Positions 31,604 to 40,577 of a stretch of 46,207 bases of DNA are shown here, one piece after another (the first letter of the stretch is position 1; every line of letters begins with the position of its first letter). Under the pieces are notes generated by a model. It saw only the letters and a list, made by a program, of their open reading frames with translations, searched no databases and had not been told where the DNA came from. The stretch is from Candidatus Poseidoniaceae archaeon (lineage in GTDB: Archaea; Thermoplasmatota; Poseidoniia; Poseidoniales; Poseidoniaceae), in contig JASMHR010000004.1 in the NCBI GenBank assembly GCA_030750665.1, positions 1 through 46,207 of the forward strand, written 5' to 3'. A program made the position numbers and the translations under genes.

Positions 31604-34600
31604 TCACGATTCTGAGACCTTACCAAGAACTTGGCCCTTTGGACCACATAATCTGACTCGGCCACGATAATGTGGACAACTTCTGCATGCCTCTGCTGCA
31701 CTACCTGAAAGACGTTCTACAATATCCTCTGATATTTCTGTTACCTTCATCAATGATAGTATTGACAACAACTCAATCAATTTTTCTCTCTCTAACGCGA
31801 TGGAGCCTTCTTCGGAGACAAGTCTGCCATTTGCTGCAACATACAGTGCCGGAGGAAGTATGGTGCGTCGTTGCTCCTCTGGTTTTGCCAACTCCTGACT
31901 TTCCAATGCAAGAGCATACAACGCTAATTGCATCCGATGCTCCTGCAATAATTCTTGTTCTGCAACACTCATTTTCTCAGTTCCGGAAACTGTTTGTAAC
32001 GGGTCTCCAGAATCAGGATCAGTGACATTGAACTTCCCTCCGCAGCCTCTTGTCTTCAAATCGACCACAAGATATGCAGAACTTCCATCATCCTTACCAA
32101 GAGCGAGAACAAGATCGATTCTTCCCGTCATACTGGCAATAACGGTCTCGATATCTGCAATCGTCTTCGAACCAGATGGCGTCCAAGAGGAAAGAGCAAG
32201 GTTCCTTGCTGTACATAGACCAAGGTCGAATGGCATCTCGGTTCTCAATCCTTCAACCTTCCAACCGCGATACTCGCCTGTAATGCAGGCTTGCCCCAAT
32301 TCACCTCCAATCAATAATCCAGATAGAATTCGCATTCTTTCCTCAGTTTCAACCACATCGATATCAGGCGTCGAATATTCTTCAATCACCTGTTTCAAGA
32401 CCGAATCATCCAACATCCGCTGAGCAGAAGCGATGGTCCAATCGCGTGGAAGGGGAGGGGTTTCTTCCAATTCAATGACTGGATTCGGCAACCCAACCTC
32501 TACCAATCGGTGAAACAATGTTCCTAATGTTGCGGGGTCGGGTAATCCATGAACTGCAGTCTCAATATGAATCGAACCTAATGGCTCACTTGGCCATCCA
32601 TGATGAGATTCCAACCAATGCCGCCTAAGACAAGTGGCTGCAGTATCAACCGAAGAAGGAGCAAGTCTGATTCTTCTTCTTCTTTTCATTACGCCTCTGA
32701 CGCGAGGATTAGCAGAATTGTTTGCCAAGCCTTGTTCATGAATTCTTACTTGTTGCAATAGACTTCTGGCTTCTACACCCTCTATCATGAAACAGTCTGG
32801 ATCATGATACAGTGTCAATCGTGGCCCATTGGCAACTCCAATTCCAGAATCTGACCTTAGGGATGCTGGATTGAGAAATAATGTCCTATCTGGCGAGCCA
32901 TCCACAGGGAACGCCAAACTATCATCAACAGGCTTGATCAACCATGGGGAGTTCTCTTGTTGGGTAGAGATGGCTGCTGCCCTCAGGGCGTCCAACCACA
33001 TTGTACCCATATTTCTGCGACTACCTGGTTTGTGCTGAACTTGTATTGCGCCGCTCTGGTTCTGAGAAACTGTTCCAGGGCTACCAACTAGAATGAGATG
33101 ACTCTTGACACGGGTCATCGATACATACAGCAAACGTCGAGTCTCTGCTTCACTCTGGGCCTCAAGTAATGATTCGGCCAGCATCCACAACCCATGCGGA
33201 GACAGTTTGCCTGTTTTCCATGGTTTCACCCTACCTGCAATCAACTCAGGGGTTACGATGAGGTGATCTCGGGTGGTATTTGCCACCGAACGACGTCCTG
33301 CTTGGAACAATCCGGCAATAACCACTACCTTGGCTTGTAGACCCTTTGCAGCGTGAATTGTCATCAATCGAACACAACCACCCAATGCTGGAGCCTTGGC
33401 AGCAGGACCATCCTTGCCAAGAGCACTCAATTTCTCCAAACGCTCATGAATCCTGACTGCATTCCCGCCATTGGAACTAACCATGCCCCTGAGAATGTTG
33501 ATGAACATTTCAATCTCATTCCGTGCTGAAGGTTCGGACCAAGTCAACAACAAATCAGAATGGTTCACGGCATCTTCCACCGCTCTCAATAAGTCACCAT
33601 TCAGGGAATGTTGATACCATCTCTCCAATAACCTCCGTTCCATTTCGGTTCGAGCATTTCTGATCAATGCCTGGAATGGTTCTGTAGTACTCGCGGCAAA
33701 TGTCTGAGAAACCAATGCATCTTGCCAACCCAACAAACTGGAACGGGCAAGAGAAATCACCAGATCCGTTCTCGATGGATTAGATATCGCCCCAACCAAG
33801 GTACGTAATGCACGAGTAGCTGGCCTTTGGAGCAGTGGACCCATTTTATCTGCTGTTGATGGTATCCTCCATGCTTCCAGCCTTTTCATCAAGTCATCAA
33901 TATGCGTTCTGGTTGGTAACAACACCATGATATCCTCAGGGGCGACTCGTTCCATGGTGGGCAACTGCACCCATGTACTTCCCTCTTCTTGAGGAGAAGA
34001 AATTCGGGTCGATATTCCATTGATTAAACAATACAGGCGCCGCGCTATCATCTCATTCTCAAGATGGGCTCCTTTGGCCCTTGGAGATGAAAATGGGTCA
34101 AGAACTTCATTCAGATCCGAGCCGGGATCATCTGCAGCCCTTGGTACTGGTAGCAGCCATTCCAGACTACCGCGCTTGTCAATATGATGCGGACGTAGAG
34201 GTTGAGGATAGGCATACCATGGCCCTTCCAATCCATGATGCCGTTCAGAGAACACATCATCGCACAGGATGTTGATGGTCTGCAACAACCCCTCATCGGT
34301 TCGATGGTTGGTCGAGAGGTCGATATGCCCCTGCGCCCTTGCTTCTGCAACATCATGATTCGAGATACTTCCATCATCCTCAAGGTCGAATCTCCACCAC
34401 GAATACTTCTGTTCATATTTCGTGGGTTCAAATCTATCTGCTTGTACAAATGTCGAATGCACTCCGCTCCCTCCTTCTGGAGGACGGGGATCTCTGCTCA
34501 CTTCATTTGAATGAATATCTTGAATTCTGTGTTCATTCAATCCCTCTTCACGGTTGATTCCTCTGATAGTAGAAATCGCATTCCGCATGACTGTCACTTG

Positions 34601-36460
34601 AGCCTGCCTGAATCTGTAGATACTTTGTTTGACATCGCCCACGAGACAAATAGTGGGATCCCAAGGGCCTGAAGGAGCCTCTGGTTCTCCTGGCTCGAGG
34701 TGTCTTCTCCCCCACAATCTAGCAAGTAATCGCCATTGCTGAGGATTGGTGTCTTGAAACTCGTCTATGATGAATGCCCTGAAACGTCGTCTGATATTCC
34801 TGAGCAATTGCCATCTCATCTGAAGGTCCGTCTTTGCTTTCTCATCCTCTCCTGCCATCAATGCCTGCTCGATATGATGGTCCATCCATGGTTCATTCGT
34901 TAAATCATCCAAAGCACTGACCATAGCACGTGGATACCATGAGCGACAGATATCTGGGCATCTGGCCAATAACAGATCCTCTGCCATTCTCTGCATGTCA
35001 GAATGATCATGCATTCCAGAATGGCGTTTCATCTGCACCCTGATCATATCGACTGCCCTTAATACGATGAACAAATCCTGCATCATGTCAATCTGTAGAT
35101 TTGAACCCAATCTAGGGTTTTCTTTTGGCGCTGAAATCGGAATCTCTTCCAAGACATCCGGATTCATCTTGGTACCTGTTGGGGCGGGATTGGGTAATAC
35201 TGAGTCATCATGAAGTGCTGCTGCTCTTGCAACCGTTCTCAATCTGTTTCCAGTAGGAGTGGACAAGAGAGACCTGATGCATTCCGCTTGTTCAGCAGCA
35301 TCTTCCTTGATCTCATTCCTGATTCCGGCTGCAATGCTGTTCCACTTTCCTATCCCTTCAGGCCAACCACCATTCTGGTTTCCCTTAGGAGTCAGGCCTC
35401 TTGGCAGAACATTAGGCCTAACCGCAGAATATTGTGTGACCGAGGCCATGGTGATGAGAACATGGTGACACCACAATAATCGGTGCCAAGCATCTTCTCC
35501 AGGTCCAGCATTCAATAATTCATCCAACGCTCTTGTTCTGGTATCTTCTGATAATCCAGCACTCAATTCCAAAGCCTCAAATTGAGAACGGACAATATCA
35601 AGCCAAGCAAGACCATGCTCATGTATCGCTTCACTCAATTCAACGACGTCAGGGACCATTGATAGTAGCATATCTTCCACGGAACGGGCTGCATCATTTT
35701 CGTTTCTTCGTAGACGTCGCTGCCAAACCTTCTCGGCTTCCTCGACGAACAAGGACTGTTTGATCAGTCCTTTGATGATGGTCCCCGCAGTCTTCCTCCC
35801 CCCCATTGAAGCAGCCAACCTATCTCTAGCCTGTAACATCCCAAGGACATCTCCGACCAAACCAGCATCAAGGGCATCAAGTTCACTCTGTAGACACCAC
35901 AACAGATTGATTGCAGCATCATTGAGCAATGGGCCCTCTTCTTCAGCCATGGTCTGTGATACTGGAATCTCCTTGATCAACGACATATGTGGTGCAACAA
36001 GACGCGAAAGGAAACTATCGATGGTGCCTATTGGTGCACTATCGAGTAATGATGTCAATTGCTCCACAAATCCCTGTTTTCGTAAACGAGGATCGACAGT
36101 GGAACTCGATTCACCATCCGGTGCAGAAGCAAGACTTGAGAGGATTGAGCGAATCTTCTCCTTGAGTTCAGCAGCAGCTTTGACGGTGAAGGTGATGGCA
36201 ACGCATTCAGGTGGCAGCAAGCCGTTCCATTCATCCAATTCCTGTTGTTGACGACGAGGTACCCGTAATGCACCTTGTCCAGAAACCGGTTCTCTAGGCC
36301 CCTTTGGCAAGATTCTGCTGGCTCTTTGATCCTCACAGAGGATGTGTTCAATGTATCGAATCGACATGACCGTTGTCTTTCCTGTTCCTGCGCCGGCATC
36401 CATTATCAGGTGCCTATCAAGATCAAGACCGTGGCATTGGCTGCGATTCAGAGTCGTCAA
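31604..36460 (-). CDS. AddA-like UvrD/SF1 helicase-nuclease
   Basis: 1618 residues from a TTG at 36460 that overlaps the AddB-like stop (TTGA). A reading from 36523 is possible but overlaps 67 bp and adds no family sequence. SF1A helicase motifs are intact: Walker A DAGAGTGKTT (21-30), IIDEFQDTNPQQW (about 565), VGDVKQSIYRFRQ (about 610), MTIHAAKGLQ (about 1033) and LLYVSMTRVK (about 1113). The C-terminal RecB-type nuclease has GTLFHRLVE, GRIDLVL, VVDLKTRG (about 1464) and the HRMQLALY motif. Cysteines in TCLRRHW (about 1276) and CRSC-x9-C at the end could form an iron-sulfur cluster. It probably resects double-strand DNA ends together with its upstream partner. This type of enzyme is typical of bacteria (AddAB/AdnAB) and uncommon in archaea. 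Confidence 0.88.
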   Translation of the reverse strand: MTTLNRSQCHGLDLDRHLIMDAGAGTGKTTVMSIRYIEHILCEDQRASRILPKGPREPVSGQGALRVPRRQQQELDEWNGLLPPECVAITFTVKAAAELKEKIRSILSSLASAPDGESSSTVDPRLRKQGFVEQLTSLLDSAPIGTIDSFLSRLVAPHMSLIKEIPVSQTMAEEEGPLLNDAAINLLWCLQSELDALDAGLVGDVLGMLQARDRLAASMGGRKTAGTIIKGLIKQSLFVEEAEKVWQRRLRRNENDAARSVEDMLLSMVPDVVELSEAIHEHGLAWLDIVRSQFEALELSAGLSEDTRTRALDELLNAGPGEDAWHRLLWCHHVLITMASVTQYSAVRPNVLPRGLTPKGNQNGGWPEGIGKWNSIAAGIRNEIKEDAAEQAECIRSLLSTPTGNRLRTVARAAALHDDSVLPNPAPTGTKMNPDVLEEIPISAPKENPRLGSNLQIDMMQDLFIVLRAVDMIRVQMKRHSGMHDHSDMQRMAEDLLLARCPDICRSWYPRAMVSALDDLTNEPWMDHHIEQALMAGEDEKAKTDLQMRWQLLRNIRRRFRAFIIDEFQDTNPQQWRLLARLWGRRHLEPGEPEAPSGPWDPTICLVGDVKQSIYRFRQAQVTVMRNAISTIRGINREEGLNEHRIQDIHSNEVSRDPRPPEGGSGVHSTFVQADRFEPTKYEQKYSWWRFDLEDDGSISNHDVAEARAQGHIDLSTNHRTDEGLLQTINILCDDVFSERHHGLEGPWYAYPQPLRPHHIDKRGSLEWLLPVPRAADDPGSDLNEVLDPFSSPRAKGAHLENEMIARRLYCLINGISTRISSPQEEGSTWVQLPTMERVAPEDIMVLLPTRTHIDDLMKRLEAWRIPSTADKMGPLLQRPATRALRTLVGAISNPSRTDLVISLARSSLLGWQDALVSQTFAASTTEPFQALIRNARTEMERRLLERWYQHSLNGDLLRAVEDAVNHSDLLLTWSEPSARNEIEMFINILRGMVSSNGGNAVRIHERLEKLSALGKDGPAAKAPALGGCVRLMTIHAAKGLQAKVVVIAGLFQAGRRSVANTTRDHLIVTPELIAGRVKPWKTGKLSPHGLWMLAESLLEAQSEAETRRLLYVSMTRVKSHLILVGSPGTVSQNQSGAIQVQHKPGSRRNMGTMWLDALRAAAISTQQENSPWLIKPVDDSLAFPVDGSPDRTLFLNPASLRSDSGIGVANGPRLTLYHDPDCFMIEGVEARSLLQQVRIHEQGLANNSANPRVRGVMKRRRRIRLAPSSVDTAATCLRRHWLESHHGWPSEPLGSIHIETAVHGLPDPATLGTLFHRLVEVGLPNPVIELEETPPLPRDWTIASAQRMLDDSVLKQVIEEYSTPDIDVVETEERMRILSGLLIGGELGQACITGEYRGWKVEGLRTEMPFDLGLCTARNLALSSWTPSGSKTIADIETVIASMTGRIDLVLALGKDDGSSAYLVVDLKTRGCGGKFNVTDPDSGDPLQTVSGTEKMSVAEQELLQEHRMQLALYALALESQELAKPEEQRRTILPPALYVAANGRLVSEEGSIALEREKLIELLSILSLMKVTEISEDIVERLSGSAAEACRSCPHYRGRVRLCGPKGQVLGKVSES

Positions 36461-39400
36461 GAGAATCCCCCCTTGAAAGCAATATCCAACCCACAAGACA
36501 TCTTCACTGGACAGTATGAGCACATCTTTGCAGAGGGTGTTGGATTTACCTGCCCTCTGCTTGCTGCTTCAACAACCCTTCCTGAAATCTCCAATCTGTG
36601 GCGCAACCAAGCCCTGAATGGAACACTCTTTGGGTCTGAATGTGATTCACCTCGTCGGCGGTGAAGAAGACTGCTAATATCAGTTCCAATATCTGCAACT
36701 TCGTCATTGATATCTGTTAGAACAGACTCGTCCAACTCCAAAAGATGGTTTGTCCACTCGCCAACCTCGCTCACCCCGACTGCAACTACCCTATCACCAG
36801 GATTGGCTAATTCCCAAGAGCGTGCATAAAGAGCAAGTTGGACTTCATTCAAAATCGCTGCCTTGTGGCGTTTGCCAATGTCTTTCTTCTCAGGTCCTTC
36901 GATGCTCTTGACTTCACGAATCACAATGTGTCGCAAAGATGAGTCATGGTCACCAATATCCAGATCAAGAGGTACTATCTCTTCCTTACCTTCCTCTCTT
37001 ATCCAACCATGTTTCTGAGGAAGAACCTCGATTCTATCTATTCTACCTGAAGCAGAAAATCTCCACTTTTCATCTCCGGCTTCTGGGGCAGAGGGTATCT
37101 CGATAATTGCACGACCACCATCAATTGAAACCATGTCCCATTCCATACAGACTATCCCGATACCTGTCAACCCCATCTCCCGTCTCAACATCGCTCCTAA
37201 TCTCCCTCCGATGATTATCGGTGCATCTTCATCATCTTCCCACTCAATCAATTCTTCAAGGGACAAACCCAACATGCTACGGCGTCGATGTGAAGCTACT
37301 GCATCACCACGCGCCAACCATGGAGCGATATTGAGAGCATGCCTCAAGGCGATAGACATGATTTCGGCCAATGGCCGTCTAGACGCTGCAAGATTCGAAC
37401 ATTTCTCATGATCATTGATTGCTCCTATCTCAAATCCCATCACTTCAGCCAATGTCAAGGCCAATACCTCGTGTACCAAAATGCCTCGTAATCTTCCATC
37501 CATATCCTCCTCGAAGGTTTCAGGTTCAGATGCCCTGAGTTGATGTTTGAGCCAACCCTTACGTGGACAATCCAACCAATCATGCAATCTAGATGCTGAC
37601 CATCGCATCTCAATCGGTTTGACTTCTGAAAATCCAAAGCGCTGATCCAATACTTCAACACCAGTACTTGGAAGACGAATTGGTCTGATGTCCACACTTG
37701 GTGTGCGCTTCTTTTTGGGATGTGGGCGACCGATGATTGGCCAAATTTCATTGAATCTTGGAGGTTGGACATCTTCTGGAAGAGTCCATGATTTCAACAG
37801 ATCGAGATCTTGACTTGATACGAGGGATGCCATCTCATCCTGATTCAAATATTCACCTGAAGGGCGCGATGGTATTCTGCTGTTTCTCTCTTCGATGACC
37901 TGAGACTCCCAACGAGTCAAGGCTGCACCTGGCGTCACCTGTTCTGCTTGACCTCCTGAGATTGCAGATAACCCCGCAGCCTGACGCCCATCTCTGAATC
38001 TTGGACCTTTAAGTTGCATAGAGAATCCTCCATCTTTCAAGAGTTCTATCGTCAACGGTTCGGGTCCGATTCCGTGCCCGATATCTTCCACTTGCAACGA
38101 CTTCCAACCTGGCATTAATCCTTCAGCGTGCAAAAGATACGAAGGGGGATTGAGCCATGAGAATCTGGTTTCCTGACCTACTTCATCAAGAATCTCAGCC
38201 CAATGTGTTCCTGCTGGATTTGATTCAGTGACACTAGTATCCATCACGATGACTTCTTTGGCTGCATGTAATACATGCCTGATCAAATGACGAGCAGAAC
38301 GCATAGGTGAATCTGGTCGTTCTACGCCCAATGCCAATCTATCACTCAGTTCCATCCAAGGAACTGCGGGCGAAGTGACTGGCCAAGCAGTTGATGAAAC
38401 CCCTGCGAGAATGACTGTGTCCGCATCACAACCAAGAGCCTGAGAAGGTGTCAATACTCTGAGTAATGCATCCTCAACACGTAATGAAACTTGATTGATT
38501 CCATCTATCAGACAATCCAATGCCTCTAGTGCCTTCCTACCGACAAGCGGTTCGGAAGATTCACTCGTCTTCTCCAGTCTTTGAACTGCTTCGATAAGAT
38601 TTCTCAATGCTCCTATTGAAGGTGGTGAGAGATTGGTCAATTCGACCCAGTCAACCATTTCCACGAAACCATCGAACCACCCATACATGTCTCCAATCTT
38701 TTCCGGTAATGGTAATGGCGATGAACTCGAACAACCGATTGATGGAACCTTTGCCAATACATCTTGTTGTATCTCATCCAACCATGGACACAGTCTGTGG
38801 GCGGTACACAAGATCCACCATTGAGTCTCCTCTCTGGCCCTCCTTCTCTCCTCGACAGATATCCAAGGGTGCTCAAATCGAGGTTCAGCAAGTGCTCTGC
38901 ACCATTGACCCAATGCGTATGGACCACCGCGGATATGGATTCCATGAGCAACTTCCACCAGCAATTCTGAATGTGGTCTTGGACGCCATTCTGGATTCTC
39001 TGGATGTGGAGCGACATCAAGCCATTGTTGAGACAATGGAAAGCCACTGTTGACATGAGACAACAATCTCTCTGGAGACCATGATTCATCCCCAAGTCCG
39101 ATGGCAAGCATCGTTCGAAGTGAGTGAATGGCTGACAATTCAGAGATAGGTGACGGCTTTGATTGCACAGACCATCCTGCTTCAGACAGGACTTCATGCC
39201 AGATTGAAGGGTCGCGGTTCACATCACCATCGACTACCATTATACTCTCAGTTCGTCGTTCCTTGGCAGTGTGTTCTTTTGCATCGAGCAAGGAGAGGAC
39301 CGAAGATATCTCGTCGCTTCCCTCCTCGAGTAGAATTCGATGCAATGATACTGTGCGCGTATTCTCAGACTGAGGTTCATGGTCAGGAACCCATAGGGGT

Positions 39401-40185
39401 AATTCAGAGCCGCTCTTGCAAGGATGTATATCCTCAATCAATGCTCCATGATGACCCAAACGGTACGAACCCGGTCCAATCAATTGATGGATGGGTACGT
39501 GTAACGATACCCCTTTCAGGAATTCAATATCAAGTTCAGTCATGGTAGGGTCATGGTCGAGCATGATGATGCCATCGATATTGGTGAATGTGAATGGAGT
39601 GTCATCCATCTGGTTCAAGTTCCTGATCAAATGAGGCTTGATCAATCTTGGATGGGGGCGGTCATGTCGTGTTTCTATTTCCCGCAACACTTTGTCAAAT
39701 TCAATTGCTCCCGGGTCTCCATCCCACTCACCCAATACTCCCGATTGCTGCAATGATGAATGTAATGATGCCAATCTACGCGTCCTTGCTAATGGCCAAT
39801 CTCTAGTGACATCTGCATGGAGAAGTGGGAAGCCCATTGCCTTGGCATGTGTGGAAACATGTTCCTGCTCAAGGAGCAGGAGTACTCCATCGTCACTGAA
39901 TGGTCTAGATATTCGGAAATCAGCCACCAACAAATCAGCAAGGCTATTGATGGTCTGGTGATTCTCTGGATTAAGTGTGAATCCAGAATGATCTCGACCA
40001 CTTGATAAATCGAGAATGGCTTGCTTCCGTGATGCTGAAGATGGATGAAGCACAATCAGTCGTCCACCTGCCTCGTCGGCCTCGCGCAGATGATTGCTCA
40101 ACCACTCGGGAAGACATGTTCCCAGGGGTGAATGCTCGATTGACAATCGAGGCACCCTATCTTGAGGAGGCTTTTCCATACTCAT
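36457..40185 (-). CDS. AddB-like nuclease subunit with degenerate helicase domain
   Basis: 1242 residues. The N-terminal region aligns in outline with AddB/RecC-like inactivated SF1 domains. Where a Walker A would be there is LHPSSASRKQAIL, with no GKS/T. The C-terminal PD-(D/E)XK nuclease is intact: RGILVHEVLAL (about 900), SGRIDRIEV, VIREVKSI (about 1087) and NEVQLALYA. A cysteine in LDCPRKGW (about 872) plus CSYCPVKMSC near residue 1220 gives the four-cysteine iron-sulfur pattern of AddB. It is the first gene of the pair, translationally coupled to the AddA-like helicase by TTGA. It likely acts as the strand-specific nuclease and structural subunit in recombination-coupled end resection. 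The ATG at 40185 has a GGTGAG ribosome binding site. Confidence 0.85.
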   Translation of the reverse strand: MSMEKPPQDRVPRLSIEHSPLGTCLPEWLSNHLREADEAGGRLIVLHPSSASRKQAILDLSSGRDHSGFTLNPENHQTINSLADLLVADFRISRPFSDDGVLLLLEQEHVSTHAKAMGFPLLHADVTRDWPLARTRRLASLHSSLQQSGVLGEWDGDPGAIEFDKVLREIETRHDRPHPRLIKPHLIRNLNQMDDTPFTFTNIDGIIMLDHDPTMTELDIEFLKGVSLHVPIHQLIGPGSYRLGHHGALIEDIHPCKSGSELPLWVPDHEPQSENTRTVSLHRILLEEGSDEISSVLSLLDAKEHTAKERRTESIMVVDGDVNRDPSIWHEVLSEAGWSVQSKPSPISELSAIHSLRTMLAIGLGDESWSPERLLSHVNSGFPLSQQWLDVAPHPENPEWRPRPHSELLVEVAHGIHIRGGPYALGQWCRALAEPRFEHPWISVEERRRAREETQWWILCTAHRLCPWLDEIQQDVLAKVPSIGCSSSSPLPLPEKIGDMYGWFDGFVEMVDWVELTNLSPPSIGALRNLIEAVQRLEKTSESSEPLVGRKALEALDCLIDGINQVSLRVEDALLRVLTPSQALGCDADTVILAGVSSTAWPVTSPAVPWMELSDRLALGVERPDSPMRSARHLIRHVLHAAKEVIVMDTSVTESNPAGTHWAEILDEVGQETRFSWLNPPSYLLHAEGLMPGWKSLQVEDIGHGIGPEPLTIELLKDGGFSMQLKGPRFRDGRQAAGLSAISGGQAEQVTPGAALTRWESQVIEERNSRIPSRPSGEYLNQDEMASLVSSQDLDLLKSWTLPEDVQPPRFNEIWPIIGRPHPKKKRTPSVDIRPIRLPSTGVEVLDQRFGFSEVKPIEMRWSASRLHDWLDCPRKGWLKHQLRASEPETFEEDMDGRLRGILVHEVLALTLAEVMGFEIGAINDHEKCSNLAASRRPLAEIMSIALRHALNIAPWLARGDAVASHRRRSMLGLSLEELIEWEDDEDAPIIIGGRLGAMLRREMGLTGIGIVCMEWDMVSIDGGRAIIEIPSAPEAGDEKWRFSASGRIDRIEVLPQKHGWIREEGKEEIVPLDLDIGDHDSSLRHIVIREVKSIEGPEKKDIGKRHKAAILNEVQLALYARSWELANPGDRVVAVGVSEVGEWTNHLLELDESVLTDINDEVADIGTDISSLLHRRRGESHSDPKSVPFRAWLRHRLEISGRVVEAASRGQVNPTPSAKMCSYCPVKMSCGLDIAFKGGFS

Positions 40186-40256
40186 CGGCTCACCGGAGTC
40201 TCAGACCTGCCGGCAGGGGTTCTTGAACTATTCTCTAAACGGGTAATTTTTTTGGT

Positions 40257-40276
40257 AAAAAAAAATATTTTTTTTT
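40257..40276. repeat. 20-bp A/T palindrome
   Basis: Nine A, then TA, then nine T, perfectly self-complementary, preceded by a T7 run at 40247-40253. It sits in the divergent promoter region upstream of the AddB-like and TFB-like genes. It may be a bent or easily melted promoter element, a DNA-binding protein site or a replication-associated element; it may also be prone to sequencing error. Confidence 0.6.
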
Positions 40277-40475
40277 TGCATTCTTGCCTGTTTATTGAAG
40301 TGAACGGCGTGTAATATTCTCAGTTACACGTTACGCGTATTGGGAATATTGGGATTCTGATTTTGTCCATGAGACCTCCTATGGAGGTAAGAAAAACGGC
40401 CTTGGGACCGAAACATTTTTAGACTACCGGCAACACGCTCTAAATCTCCGCTGGAATGAGGTACTGCGAGATGAC

Positions 40476-40537
40476 ATGATGATGAGACCCTGCGTTCAGA
40501 ACTACACCAATATCTTGGACAATTGTCTCACCATCAT
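40476..40537 (+). promoter_or_regulatory. Stem-loop in the leader of the TFB-like gene
   Basis: ATGATGATGAGAC (40476-40488) pairs with GTCTCACCATCAT (40525-40537) at 12 of 13 positions, with a 36-base loop. The stem ends 41 bases before the ATG of the TFB-like gene and about 30 bases before its GGAG ribosome binding site. A second CTCAT at 40551-40555 could pair alternatively with the left arm. This suggests a structured leader or an operator; function is inferred. Confidence 0.45.
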
Positions 40538-40577
40538 AACTCAAATCAATCTCATGCGGGGAAAGGAGTGTAATACA

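Larger units (their letters stand above)
40186..40577. other. 392-bp non-coding divergent regulatory region (AddB-like gene / TFB-like gene)
   Basis: The only gap over 300 bp. It holds, in order: palindrome CCTGCCGGCAGG (40206-40217); an A/T tract including the perfect 20-bp palindrome A9-TA-T9 (40257-40276); an inverted repeat CGTGTAA/TTACACG (40308-40330); AATATTC/GAATATT (40313-40319, 40344-40350); a hairpin ACCTCC-TAT-GGAGGT (40374-40388); a possible BRE/TATA pair in CCGAAACATTTTTAG (40408-40422); and a long stem (40476-40537) just before a GGAG ribosome binding site. No protein-like reading frame was found; an unrecognised RNA gene is possible. Confidence 0.7.

Noticed and set aside
40476-40500. 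Box C/D small RNA (ATGATGA resembles a C box)
   Set aside because: No D box (CTGA) follows at a suitable distance, and the element is better explained as one arm of a stem.
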